Source: Ohtaekwangia koreensis (GTDB lineage: Bacteria > Bacteroidota > Bacteroidia > Cytophagales > Cyclobacteriaceae). From it: DNA of 64,000 nt. Location: positions 530,580 through 594,579 of the forward strand of contig NZ_FUZU01000001.1 of the NCBI RefSeq assembly GCF_900167975.1, read 5' to 3'. Position numbers and translations under genes: made by a program. Shown here one piece after another: positions 8,650 to 17,463 of the stretch (positions within the stretch are counted from its first letter, which is position 1; the number at the start of each line of letters is the position of its first letter). The notes under the pieces are model-generated. The model was not told the origin of the DNA. It saw nothing but the letters and a program-made list of their open reading frames with translations, and did not search any database.

Positions 8650-10860
8650 TTATGAAATGAGTTCGTTCAGCAACCGGATTACATCTCGCTGGCTGGCAAT
8701 AGAATACTGTGCTGCCGAATGACCAGGACCAACCTTGATGGTGATTGCACGATCGGCCAATATGCGGAACATGTCCTCATCCGTTTTGTCGTCACCTATA
8801 GCAAGCACAAAATCCGGATTGGTTTCTTCTACGAGGTTGCGCGCAGCAACGCCTTTGTCTACTCCGGTTTGTCGTACTTCAATCACTTTGTTGCCATCCA
8901 TTACCTGCAGCTGCCCGTTGCGCACCAGGTGGAAAAGTGTATCGAGTAATTCGCGCGAACGCATAAAACCAAAGTCGGGATCAACATTCCGATAATGCCA
9001 CGCCAGGGTATGATTCTTCTCTTCTATAAAAGAACCGGGACACCGCTTGGCAAACATTTCCAACGTAGGCCGTATCACTGATTTCCAACTCTGATCAATT
9101 TCTTTTTGACTCCACGTATGATCTGTTTTTCGAATCGCAGCACCATGCTCTGCTACCAGCGTAGCCGGTATATCTTTGAACCAGTCTTCCAGTACAACCG
9201 AATCGCGGCCACTGATGATGGTCAGATTTGTTTTAGGGTCGTTGCCCAACTGTGCGAGAAGTTGTAAAAGATTTCGGTCAGGTACAGCTTCACGCGGATG
9301 TCGCGCGAAGGCAACGAGAGTTCCATCATAATCAAGCAAAAGATTTCGGGTTTGTGCTTCCTGAAAAGAATGAATGATTTCTTTGCGTATAGACGGAGTA
9401 ACGTATTTCTGTTGTTCTGTTTTTTGTTGCTGTTTGATTTCCGTTAACTGAAACAAAAAATCATTCACCCAGCTGTGTACATCATAATCTATAAGACGCT
9501 TTTGCATCTGCGAGATTTTTCTTCGTTGCTCTTCGGGCTGCATGGTAAGCGCTTGTTGTATAGCTTCAGACATCTCTTCGGTGTCCAATGGATTAACGAG
9601 AAGTGCTTCACCCAACTCACTGGCTGCACCTGCAAGTTCACTGAGTATCAATACACCTTGCTGCTCGGAGCAACATGCTATATATTCTTTCGCCACCAGG
9701 TTCATGCCATCGCGCAACGGAGTAATCAGTGCTGCATCAGCGACATGGTATAGCGCACAGAGCTCTTCAAAATCTAAATTGTTATACCGGTATATAACAG
9801 GTTGCCACGACAACGTAGAATACTTGCCGTTAAGACGTCCAACATTTTCTTCTATCAGAATTCTTCGTTCATTATACTTCGAAATAATTTGTCGTGACGG
9901 AACGATTACCATTACGAACACAACTTTCTCAATCCATTCGGGATGCTTCTCCAACAATCGCTCAAAGCCCAATAGCCGGTGCGTTACACCTTTAGTATAA
10001 TCAAGCCTGTCTACCGAGAATATGATTTTTTTGTCCGGAAAGTTTTTGGTGATGGCTTCCATCTTTTGTACGACTTCAGGTTTGCGTGACGCGGTACTGA
10101 ATTTTTCGTAATCAATACCCAATGGAAACATATCTGCTTTAACCAAACGATCCTGCATGGTAATGGTGCGATAATGATGATCGTATCCCAATACCATCCG
10201 TACAGTCTTTAAAAAATGCTGTACATATTCATGTGTATGAAATCCAATGAGGTCGGCGCCTAAAAGTCCACGTACAATTTTTTCTTTCCACGGACTATGC
10301 AGAAGACGGAAAATTTCATAGGACGGAAAGGGTATATGCAGAAAGAAACCGATCGTTGCATCCGGCATCTTGTCACGAATGAGTTGCGGTAACAAAAACA
10401 ATTGATAGTCGTGTATCCAGATGGTGTCACCGGGTTTAATAACTTTCAATAGTCTCTCCGCAAAGATTTTATTCACTTCTTCGTAGTTCTCGAAGAACTC
10501 CTGATCATATACTACATATGAAGGGAAGTAATGAAACAGTGGCCATAGCGTTGCGTTGCAAAAACCATTGTAGTATTTGTTGTAAACTTTCTTATCTATA
10601 AATACCGGTTCTATTGTAAAGTCCGTTTGAACGTCAGATTGCTTTTTAAATTTCTTCCATCTTTTTTCGGGAAAGTCTGCGGATCCGAACCATTTTTTTT
10701 GTTGAAATACATCGCGGTTGGACTCGGCATTGAAATAACTTATAAGTGCAGTGACCAGTCCTCCATCACTCTGCTTCATTGTCAACTGATCATCCTGCTC
10801 CAACAATTGAAAAGGCAAACGGTTGGAGACCAGTATCAGGCTTTTGTCAGATTTTTCCAT
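8650..10860 (-). CDS. otsAB: Bifunctional trehalose-6-phosphate synthase / trehalose-phosphatase
   Basis: A 736-residue fusion of both steps of trehalose synthesis from UDP-glucose and glucose-6-phosphate. The GT20 synthase domain (about 6-475) shows SNRLPF, WPLFHYFPSY, WIHDYQLFLLPQLIR, FFLHIPFPSYEIFR, SVDRLDYTKG and PLRDGMNLVAKEY. The HAD-type phosphatase (about 500-736) shows LLLDYDGTL (nucleophile Asp), ISGRD and IGDDKTDEDMF. Both active sites look intact. The fusion resembles eukaryotic TPS/TPP proteins and is common in Bacteroidota. Likely role: osmotic and desiccation protection, consistent with nearby stress genes. Transcribed alone, with a hairpin downstream. Confidence 0.95.
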   Translation of the reverse strand: MEKSDKSLILVSNRLPFQLLEQDDQLTMKQSDGGLVTALISYFNAESNRDVFQQKKWFGSADFPEKRWKKFKKQSDVQTDFTIEPVFIDKKVYNKYYNGFCNATLWPLFHYFPSYVVYDQEFFENYEEVNKIFAERLLKVIKPGDTIWIHDYQLFLLPQLIRDKMPDATIGFFLHIPFPSYEIFRLLHSPWKEKIVRGLLGADLIGFHTHEYVQHFLKTVRMVLGYDHHYRTITMQDRLVKADMFPLGIDYEKFSTASRKPEVVQKMEAITKNFPDKKIIFSVDRLDYTKGVTHRLLGFERLLEKHPEWIEKVVFVMVIVPSRQIISKYNERRILIEENVGRLNGKYSTLSWQPVIYRYNNLDFEELCALYHVADAALITPLRDGMNLVAKEYIACCSEQQGVLILSELAGAASELGEALLVNPLDTEEMSEAIQQALTMQPEEQRRKISQMQKRLIDYDVHSWVNDFLFQLTEIKQQQKTEQQKYVTPSIRKEIIHSFQEAQTRNLLLDYDGTLVAFARHPREAVPDRNLLQLLAQLGNDPKTNLTIISGRDSVVLEDWFKDIPATLVAEHGAAIRKTDHTWSQKEIDQSWKSVIRPTLEMFAKRCPGSFIEEKNHTLAWHYRNVDPDFGFMRSRELLDTLFHLVRNGQLQVMDGNKVIEVRQTGVDKGVAARNLVEETNPDFVLAIGDDKTDEDMFRILADRAITIKVGPGHSAAQYSIASQRDVIRLLNELIS

Positions 10861-10873
10861 TCGTAAATAATAT

Positions 10874-11098
10874 TTAACGATGATCTTCAGTTTTGAAACG
10901 CAACTGAAGATAGTGCTGTGTAATGGATATGAAAATCATGCCAGCCCCCCAAAGAAAAGATCGCAACTGAGCAAATTCGGAAGATGATAACATGAAATAT
11001 AGCATGCGCAACAAAAAAGAAAGCCAGTGATGTAAGTATCGGATAAACGATTTATACCATGATTCTGCCTCTCGAACAGAACATGCTACATTCGTCAT
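10874..11098 (-). CDS. Possible small membrane protein upstream of otsAB
   Basis: A 74-codon ORF ending 13 bp before otsAB on the same strand. The translation is rich in aromatic and hydrophobic residues, with two possible membrane segments (LSFLLRMLYFML and LWGAGMIFISITQ). I recognise no family and see no clear promoter or coding signature. The ORF may be chance within a leader region; the 354-bp gap otherwise holds nothing I can support. Confidence 0.25.
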   Translation of the reverse strand: MTNVACSVREAESWYKSFIRYLHHWLSFLLRMLYFMLSSSEFAQLRSFLWGAGMIFISITQHYLQLRFKTEDHR

Positions 11099-11214
11099 GA
11101 ATATGTTTGGTATTTTACAAAGAAGCGTTTAAACTTTGCGTTTTCTGTGCGCACGAATTGTATACCTGTTACAGGTTTTCTTTTGATTATACTCTGTCTG
11201 AAAAATAAAACATA

Positions 11215-12699
11215 ATGAAAATATCATATGTAATCTTGTTCAGCTTCCTGATGATATTGTTACTTTTTGCAGCAACCACATACATCAACTTTAAACAATC
11301 TGAAAAGATTAATGAGAACCATGAGTTGTTAGCGCGATCATCGATCATTCTGAAACAGAGCAATCGCTTTCAACGAAATATACTGAACATGGTGAGTGGT
11401 TTGCGAGGATACCTTCTCACCAACGAAGTATTCTTTATTCAATCGTACGATTCCGCCATGCTGGAGAATGATGAGATATTGGATGAGCTTTCTGTGCTGA
11501 TCAAAGATAGTGTTCAACAAAAAAATCTGTTGGATGGTATTCTGGAATTGAATAAGTATTGGATCAATGAATTTGCGTTACCATTGATAGAAGCGCGTAA
11601 AAATGCCACAGTTTCCGACAGCAGCATGAATGCGTTCAATAAACTTTACCGGGCGAAATTAGTAACGGGAATGGAGAAGGAAATTAACCGAAGTCTCCAG
11701 CAGAAATTCAAGGAGTTCAGTAACCATGAATATGCTGTGCGCGAACAGCAAAAACTTGCTCTTTCATCTTTCATTCAGCGAACGAAGGATATATCTTTTT
11801 CATTGACACTGTTCTCTTTTATAGCCGGTATGGCCATTGCTATTTTTATTGCTACGCATATATCATCCGGAATTGTGAAAATGGTACACATGGCCGACAG
11901 TATTTCAAAGGGCGAGTATACAGTTTCAATGAAGGCCGAGGGTAAAGATGAACTCGGTAAGTTAGGTCGATCCTTGAATAATATGGCCGGTATACTCTCT
12001 GAAAATATTTCGTTGCTGCAACGGAAAAATGAAGAGCTTAATCAGTTTGCATATATAGTCTCGCACGACTTGAAAGCTCCGTTGCGCGGAATTGACAATG
12101 TAGTAACCTGGATTCAGGAGGATCACATGCACGAGCTTTCGCCGAAAGTAGTGGAGTATCTTGAATTGATTAAAGGAAGAATTATACGTGCAGAAAATCT
12201 TCTCAATGGTATATTGTCATATTCGCGTGTAGGGCGCGAGTTGCAACCCAACGAGGTTGTAGACGTAAATGAGTTGCTGGAAGAAATACAAGGTTATCTG
12301 CCGGAGAAACCTGGTATTACACTTCACATTGAAAAGAATATGCCGAAGTTGTTCACTGAAAAACTTCCATTGATGCAAGTGTTTATGAATCTGATCGTGA
12401 ACGCTTATAAGTATCACACCAAAGCGAACGGAAGTGTACAGGTATATCATACGAAGAATGATCACTACTATGAATTTTATGTAGAGGATGATGGTCCGGG
12501 TATATCTAAGGAATATCACAAGAAAATATTTATGATTTTTCAGACGCTTGAGAATCGCGATTCTTTCGAGAGTACAGGTGTAGGATTAGCGATTGTGAAA
12601 AAGATACTCGATGACCGAAAGTTAACGATACGATTAAACTCAGAGCCTGGAACAGGTTCTACTTTTATTTTTACTTGGCCTTTAAATGAAATAGTATGA
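11215..12699 (+). CDS. CHASE3-HAMP sensor histidine kinase
   Basis: A 494-residue membrane kinase. TM1 (about 4-23) and TM2 (about 193-214) flank a helical periplasmic domain with the CHASE3-like signature SGLRGYLLTN. HAMP follows (about 215-265), then a HisKA domain with His284 in IVSHDLKAPLRGID, and an ATPase domain with LIVNAYKYH (N box), DDGPGIS (G1) and STGVGLAIVKKIL (G2). It phosphorylates the response regulator whose gene overlaps its end by 4 bp (ATGA). The DLKAPLRG type of H box is the one often paired with single-domain regulators of the phytochrome Rcp1 type. The ligand cannot be told from sequence. Confidence 0.92.
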   Translation: MKISYVILFSFLMILLLFAATTYINFKQSEKINENHELLARSSIILKQSNRFQRNILNMVSGLRGYLLTNEVFFIQSYDSAMLENDEILDELSVLIKDSVQQKNLLDGILELNKYWINEFALPLIEARKNATVSDSSMNAFNKLYRAKLVTGMEKEINRSLQQKFKEFSNHEYAVREQQKLALSSFIQRTKDISFSLTLFSFIAGMAIAIFIATHISSGIVKMVHMADSISKGEYTVSMKAEGKDELGKLGRSLNNMAGILSENISLLQRKNEELNQFAYIVSHDLKAPLRGIDNVVTWIQEDHMHELSPKVVEYLELIKGRIIRAENLLNGILSYSRVGRELQPNEVVDVNELLEEIQGYLPEKPGITLHIEKNMPKLFTEKLPLMQVFMNLIVNAYKYHTKANGSVQVYHTKNDHYYEFYVEDDGPGISKEYHKKIFMIFQTLENRDSFESTGVGLAIVKKILDDRKLTIRLNSEPGTGSTFIFTWPLNEIV

Positions 12700-13115
12700 T
12701 GCGGGTAATAAATATACTCCTGGTGGAAGATGATAACCTGGATGTTATCGATGTAAAGCGCACACTCGATAAGATGGCGATCGTTTATAATATGAAGGTA
12801 GCGAAGAATGGTGAGGAAGCGATTCGTTTACTTCACGATAAGCGTGATTCATTTACTGTAAAGCCTGATTTTATTATTCTGGACCTGAACATGCCAAAGA
12901 TGAACGGTCTTGAACTTTTACAGATACTTCGCAGCAGCGAGGACTGGAAGGATATTAAGATATTTATACTTACCACATCGGAGGAGAATGAAGACAAACA
13001 AGCTGCTAAACAATATGGTATATCCGGATATATAGTGAAGCCGCTGAAGTTTAACAACAGAGGTTCACTGGATGCTTTTAACCTGATGATCGACCTGATG
13101 AACATGCAGAACTAA
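12696..13115 (+). CDS. Single-domain response regulator, Rcp1-like
   Basis: A 139-residue receiver domain without output domain. Acidic pocket LLVEDD at the N-terminus, phosphoacceptor Asp63 in ILDLNMPKMNG, Thr/Ser in LTTSEE, and the Lys of YIVKPLKF. The insertions after beta-4 and the NMPKMNG loop are typical of Rcp1-like regulators that work by protein contact or phosphorelay. It starts in the ATGA overlap with the kinase gene and is surely its partner. A second ATG follows immediately. Confidence 0.93.
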   Translation: MMRVINILLVEDDNLDVIDVKRTLDKMAIVYNMKVAKNGEEAIRLLHDKRDSFTVKPDFIILDLNMPKMNGLELLQILRSSEDWKDIKIFILTTSEENEDKQAAKQYGISGYIVKPLKFNNRGSLDAFNLMIDLMNMQN

Positions 13116-13135
13116 AAGCATCCGTGATGATGGTG

Positions 13136-13564
13136 TTATGTCATTTGATTCGGATATGCACTGCCTGTGCCCGACTCACAATATTTTTTGAGGCTTCGTA
13201 AATACAATGCCCAGTTAAAACTCCATTCACTGAATTTACGAGAGCTGTCTTGCCAATCGCTGTGTATAAATTCAACGATTGTTACCTGTGGGTTGACTTC
13301 CAGTATAAAATTTACTTTGGTGTTTAGCCATTCAAATTCTCCGCCGGTGCAAGACCATTGTACCCAAGAACTATTGTCGTGCTTGGTAACTTTTAAGTCA
13401 ACAGTTTCTTGTCCGAATTCGAGTTTAAACATTTGATTTAAGAAAGGCTGCCCTTGAACTGTAGGCGTGAGCCAGGCAACTAGATCCTGATTAGCCGTAA
13501 GTGCTTCAAAGACTTTTTGTCCCGAAGGATCAATGATGCCAAGTAAGTGTCTGATTTCAGGCAT
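13136..13564 (-). CDS. SRPBCC/AHSA1-like ligand-binding domain protein
   Basis: A 142-residue cytosolic protein resembling the START/SRPBCC family: an early strand-helix (SGQKVFEALTANQDLVAWLT), antiparallel strands (WVQWSCTGGEFEWLNTKVNF) and a long C-terminal helix (WSFNWALYLRSLKKYCESG). Members form a hydrophobic pocket; some act as Hsp90 co-chaperones or steroid/lipid binders. No ligand can be predicted. It converges with the response regulator gene, 20 bp apart. Confidence 0.75.
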   Translation of the reverse strand: MPEIRHLLGIIDPSGQKVFEALTANQDLVAWLTPTVQGQPFLNQMFKLEFGQETVDLKVTKHDNSSWVQWSCTGGEFEWLNTKVNFILEVNPQVTIVEFIHSDWQDSSRKFSEWSFNWALYLRSLKKYCESGTGSAYPNQMT

Positions 13565-13805
13565 GATACATAGAGGGTTTAAAATAACGTTGATTGAAAA
13601 ATATTAAAATTATAGCGGTCTTCCAAAGTACACCGGGTTATAACGTTCAGAGCTGCTATAAACTATTTCATTCGCAACTTCTTTATTTTGAGAGTTTATA
13701 CTTCGAGTACACATATCTATTCTACGCTGTGTCGACTCATTTAAGTCATTCACCATTGATTAAAGATATTAATCGACTTTATGGGGAATATTTTATACAA
13801 ATTGA

Positions 13806-13813
13806 TACCTTTG
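13806..13813 (+). promoter_or_regulatory. Promoter -7 box of the Bacteroidota type
   Basis: TACCTTTG matches TAnnTTTG exactly. A start site 6-8 bases downstream would fall at the first hairpin of the candidate small RNA. The -33 box is not clear (TTTATGG about 22-28 bases upstream). Confidence 0.4.
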
Positions 13814-13819
13814 TATCTC

Positions 13820-13887
13820 TTACCTGAGACACAGGTAGGTTAGGTTAAAAGCAGGTGATATCAGACGGATATAACCTGCTTTTTTTG
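13820..13887 (+). ncRNA. Candidate small RNA with intrinsic terminator
   Basis: Begins with a perfect hairpin TACCTG-AGACA-CAGGTA (13821-13837) and ends in a terminator: AAAAGCAGGT (13847-13856) pairs with ACCTGCTTTT (13874-13883), followed by more T. A perfect TAnnTTTG box lies 7 bases before. The predicted transcript is about 68 nt. The only overlapping ORF (13594-13827) looks like chance. Not a family I recognise. Confidence 0.4.
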
Positions 13888-13960
13888 TTTCAGCAAAATT
13901 CTCTTCCCTTTAGAAAGTTACCATCACACAGCAGAGCTTATTCAGGAGATAGTATATATT

Positions 13961-14410
13961 ATGAAAATCTGGACGGCATTAACAGAATCGGAATGCAATG
14001 AAGTCTGGGAGAAGCTTCATCAGCACTTCAGTTTTCCAAGGATCCACACAGACAAGCCTCTTCATAAATTTTCAATTCGCCATATATGGGGTGATGAAAA
14101 CTATATACATGATCTTGAACGGAAGGCACTGGATATTTTAATCTCCATTACTGCACCCGGTGAAAAAGTATTGGCGCTCGACTGGGAGCACACCTGTTAC
14201 CGTGTTGACCTTCGGCACCACAAGGAAAATCCAAAGGCAGAGAATATATTTCATATTCCTTTTATACCAGACGGTGATTACTATATATACCTTACAGAGG
14301 ATTTTGAAAACGTGTGGTTCGGACATCCGTGGGAGGAAACCATTACCGTGATAGGAGAGAAGTTGATGGCTGCTACGTTTAATAATTTGCCAGAGGCGTT
14401 TAAGGAATAA
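13961..14410 (+). CDS. DUF2716-like protein
   Basis: A 149-residue cytosolic protein. The pattern WTALTESECNEVWEKLHQHF, then LALDWEHTCYRVD, then IPDGDYYIYLTEDFENVWF and GHPWEETITVIGEKL agrees with DUF2716 as I recall it. Function unknown; the family sometimes occurs near polymorphic-toxin immunity genes, but no toxin gene is seen here. It starts 73 bp after the candidate small RNA terminator and is transcribed alone. Confidence 0.7.
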   Translation: MKIWTALTESECNEVWEKLHQHFSFPRIHTDKPLHKFSIRHIWGDENYIHDLERKALDILISITAPGEKVLALDWEHTCYRVDLRHHKENPKAENIFHIPFIPDGDYYIYLTEDFENVWFGHPWEETITVIGEKLMAATFNNLPEAFKE

Positions 14411-14484
14411 GTTCTTTCGAATAGCATATAGTATACATTGATCCTGGCTATCGATACGAACTGTACGGCCAAACCATATATACA

Positions 14485-14937
14485 TTAGCCAATAGAATCA
14501 TTCACGGGATTCTTGAGGATGGCGGGTTGTTTAGCTAAATCAGAAAGAGAATTCCCGGCAAGGATCTTCAGTGTTTCATCGCGCACCTGGCCAAAGAGCC
14601 TGTTGATTGAGCACTCATGCTCGTTGGTACACATTCCACACGACTCATAAAAATTCAACGACACACACGGAAGCATGGCCACGGCACCATCAATGATCCG
14701 GATAATTTCGATGATCCAGATTTTATCCGCACTGCGTTTTAAATAGTATCCGCCTCCCTTACCTTTTTTACTTCCGAGCACACCTGCATTTTTGAGATCC
14801 AGGAGAATTACTTCCAGAAATTTCTTGGGAATTCGTTTGGTCAGAGCAATTTCACTGATGGTAACGGAGGCCTCTTTGTCCGTTTCAGCTAAATAAAGCA
14901 ACGCGTGCAACGCGTACTGGCATTTTTTCGAAAGCAT
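14485..14937 (-). CDS. Rrf2 family transcriptional regulator
   Basis: A 150-residue winged-helix repressor/activator: the N-terminal signature YALHALLYLAE, the wing GSKKGKGGGYYL, and a cysteine-rich linker with Cys91, Cys100, Cys103 and Cys109. In IscR, NsrR and RsrR this region binds a [2Fe-2S] or [4Fe-4S] cluster, so a redox, NO or iron-sulfur sensing role is reasonable but unproven. It lies upstream of the minus-strand stress protein's terminator and is divergent from nothing obvious. Confidence 0.88.
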   Translation of the reverse strand: MLSKKCQYALHALLYLAETDKEASVTISEIALTKRIPKKFLEVILLDLKNAGVLGSKKGKGGGYYLKRSADKIWIIEIIRIIDGAVAMLPCVSLNFYESCGMCTNEHECSINRLFGQVRDETLKILAGNSLSDLAKQPAILKNPVNDSIG

Positions 14938-15044
14938 ATAGGTTCACAGAATTTGCCGGGTCCTTTACCAGCTTATGCAAGCTGTTGACAAGCAATGATT
15001 TTACAAAGGTATGGATTTACAACTATAACCCCAGATGGAGGTGT

Positions 15045-15078
15045 AAAACAAAAGGCTTCGGTGAAAGCCTTTTGTTTT
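15045..15078 (-). terminator. Bidirectional intrinsic terminator
   Basis: Perfect 14-bp inverted repeat AAAACAAAAGGCTT / AAGCCTTTTGTTTT around the loop CGGTGA. It ends the minus-strand stress protein gene, whose stop is 16 bp away. The T-tracts on both strands would allow action in either direction. Confidence 0.85.
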
Positions 15079-15093
15079 GAAGTAAAGATTGTT

Positions 15094-15942
15094 TCAGGAG
15101 TCATGATGTTTAAGAGTATACGTCCAGACCGGGCACTGCACATGGTTCACCACGTCTTCGGCAATGCTGCCAGAGATAAAATGCGCCAGGCCCTTGCGGC
15201 CGTGTGTTGCCATGGCAATCATATCGGCATTGATTTCTTCTGAAAAACGTATGATGCCATTTTCTTCATTTGTATCGTTTATAATATTGAGCGTATAATT
15301 ATTAAATCCGTAGTGTCGGATATAGTCATTTAGTGAAGCGGTTATGGTTCGCTCTTCCATGGAATTCGCGAGCGTATTTACATATAGCAGGTATAGATGG
15401 GCATCCAGAAATTTCTGAAGCTCTTTGATTTTATTCACAAAGTGCGACTGGTGTAAATCCGGAAGCGTAGGGAATACTATTTTGTGGATGGAAGAAAGAC
15501 TTGCAGGCGATTTTATAGAGAATACAGGCACCGGAGAGAGTCGAACAATTTTTTCAGCGTTTGAGCCTACGAAAAGTTCTTTCATACCACTCGCCCCATG
15601 GGTACCCATTACCACCAGGTCTATTTCATTGTCGGTGATAAATTGTTGAATGGTGTCGATGATCGGTCCGTGATCTGTATAAAAATGCACAGGTATAGGA
15701 TCGGTACGATGGCTGCGCATCATTTCATCGAAATTTTTCTGTGCATCTTTTTCGAGTTCTTCAATGACGGTGGCATTGAATGTATAGGGCTGTGCTACAA
15801 AAGATGTTTCGTAAGCCGCAACAAATTCGATAGCGTGTAAAACTAAGACCTCACCACGACTGATGGTAGCAATCTCTGCTGCCAACTCAAACGCCTGTAC
15901 GGCTGTGGGAGAGAAATCACAGGGAACAAGAATCCTTTTCAT
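15094..15942 (-). CDS. Tandem universal stress protein
   Basis: A 282-residue protein with two Usp domains. Domain 1 (about 1-145) starts MKRILVPCDFSPTAVQAFEL and carries the nucleotide-binding pattern MGTHGASGMKELFVGSNAE. Domain 2 ends with MATHGRKGLAHFISGSIAE, so both ATP-type loops look intact. The overall plan is nearly the same as that of the stress protein at 46409-47260, which heads the copper-ATPase operon. Such proteins are often induced under low oxygen or starvation. Transcribed alone. Confidence 0.92.
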   Translation of the reverse strand: MKRILVPCDFSPTAVQAFELAAEIATISRGEVLVLHAIEFVAAYETSFVAQPYTFNATVIEELEKDAQKNFDEMMRSHRTDPIPVHFYTDHGPIIDTIQQFITDNEIDLVVMGTHGASGMKELFVGSNAEKIVRLSPVPVFSIKSPASLSSIHKIVFPTLPDLHQSHFVNKIKELQKFLDAHLYLLYVNTLANSMEERTITASLNDYIRHYGFNNYTLNIINDTNEENGIIRFSEEINADMIAMATHGRKGLAHFISGSIAEDVVNHVQCPVWTYTLKHHDS

Positions 15943-16220
15943 GATTTTGAATTTTGCTGTTAAGATTTCAGTGCAATCAGAGTTGCCTCATCAGGGCAAA
16001 TGTTTGATCGATTGTATGTCTCAACGAAGATCATGCTACCAATCCGACTTGTGCGTTGCTATACAGGTACCCGCGGTACTGTGGAGTAAGAACAAATTTT
16101 TATAGATTGTTGTTCACCGCCATCACTGATTTCTCAGGTAACATATTTACAGAATTAAGGAATATAGTGCAGGACTATACCCGTGAGGATGAAATGGATG
16201 TAAGGTGAAAACTCATGAGC

Positions 16221-16249
16221 AAAAAACGGCTGATCAGAAGACCAGCCGT
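16221..16249 (-). terminator. Intrinsic terminator of the GH88/SusCD operon
   Basis: ACGGCTG (16226-16232) pairs with CAGCCGT (16243-16249). On the minus strand the stem is followed by six T. It lies 24 bp beyond the GH88 stop. The rest of the 330-bp gap 15943-16272 shows no gene. Confidence 0.75.
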
Positions 16250-16272
16250 ATAACCAATTATTAACCCAAAAA

Positions 16273-17454
16273 TTACTTCTTCTTAGTTCCTTTCATTTTG
16301 TCATATCGGAGTAGACCTTCGATATAGTAGTAGTCAGCGTATACCAAGGGTATATCTATTTCTGATTTCGCAGGCTTGTGGCCGACACTGTGCATGAGAA
16401 CAAAATGATTATTGCTGCCCGGCTTCGCCATATATACCGGTGAGCTGAGGCTTGCCAGCATTTGCTCCGCGGCTGTGAAATACTTTTTCCCATTCTTCAC
16501 ATACTGACTCAATTCCAGCAGACCGGAAGCAGCGATGGCTGCTGCTGAAGCATCACGTTCTTCATTCGGTATACCCGGAGCATTGAAATCCCAATAGGGA
16601 ACTTTGTCTTCCGGAAGATTGGGATGTCCTAAATAGAAGTCCGCAATCTTTACAGCCTGATCCAGGTACTTCTTGTCTTTCGTCTCGCGATACATCACCG
16701 TGTAGCCATACAATCCCCAGGCTTGGCCGCGCGCCCAGGCAGATTCATCAGCATATCCCTGTGCGGTGGCACGCCTCGCTACATTTCCAGTAAGCGTATC
16801 GTAGTCCACAACGTGGTAGCTACTGTTATCCGGACGAAAGTGATTCTTCATTGTGGTATTCGCATGCGTCACGGCAATCTTGTAGAAACTTGAATCGCCT
16901 GAAACACGTGTTGCCCAAAAAAGAAATTCAAGGTTCATCATGTTGTCAATGATTACCGGGAACTGCCATTTGCCATGATCCCATGAGCGTATACATCCGG
17001 TCTTTTCATTGAAGCGTGTAGAAAGTGATTTCGCTCCCTGTAACAAGATCTCTTTATAGGCAGGATCATTTGTGAGACGATACCCGTTTCCAAAAGAGCA
17101 GTATAGCATAAAGCCAAGATCGTGTGTACGGGTGTTGAGCTTTTCTTTTTCTAGTCCCGCAGTCCACTGCCGTGCAGCAGTCTCCCATTTTTTATCATGG
17201 GTATATTCATACATATACCAGAGACTTCCCGGATAAAATCCGCTGGTCCACTCGGTAGAAGTGGTGCCTCTGAAATTTCCATCCGGTTTGGCACCGCGCG
17301 GAAATGAAAGCGGGTCTTTATATACCTCCAGACTTTGGCTGAGTTGTACTTTTACTTTTTCAAGATTGCTTTTCGCGTCCAGCTTTATTTTCACTATAAA
17401 ACCAGACAGCAACACGATCGCTATACTACTATATATTATGATACTTTTTCTCAT
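16273..17454 (-). CDS. Glycoside hydrolase family 88 protein (unsaturated glucuronyl/galacturonyl hydrolase type)
   Basis: A 393-residue enzyme with an N-terminal signal anchor (about 5-22) and an alpha6/alpha6-barrel. Family motifs: TSTEWTSGFYPGSLWYMYEY, THDLGFMLYCSFGNGY (conserved Asp), PVIIDNMMNLEFLFWA (conserved Asp), WARGQAWGLYGYTVMYRET and PYWDFNAPGIPNEERDASAA. GH88 enzymes remove unsaturated uronic acid from products of polysaccharide lyases by enol-ether hydration. It follows SusD by 9 bp and is the only carbohydrate-active enzyme of this locus; the lyase that would supply substrate is not in the window. Confidence 0.92.
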   Translation of the reverse strand: MRKSIIIYSSIAIVLLSGFIVKIKLDAKSNLEKVKVQLSQSLEVYKDPLSFPRGAKPDGNFRGTTSTEWTSGFYPGSLWYMYEYTHDKKWETAARQWTAGLEKEKLNTRTHDLGFMLYCSFGNGYRLTNDPAYKEILLQGAKSLSTRFNEKTGCIRSWDHGKWQFPVIIDNMMNLEFLFWATRVSGDSSFYKIAVTHANTTMKNHFRPDNSSYHVVDYDTLTGNVARRATAQGYADESAWARGQAWGLYGYTVMYRETKDKKYLDQAVKIADFYLGHPNLPEDKVPYWDFNAPGIPNEERDASAAAIAASGLLELSQYVKNGKKYFTAAEQMLASLSSPVYMAKPGSNNHFVLMHSVGHKPAKSEIDIPLVYADYYYIEGLLRYDKMKGTKKK

Positions 17455-17463
17455 GCCATTTTA

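Noticed and set aside
13594-13827. 77-codon plus-strand ORF ending just before the small-RNA terminator
   Set aside because: Translation is Tyr/Phe/Ser-rich with no domain, and the promoter box and hairpin of the candidate RNA overlap its 3' end.
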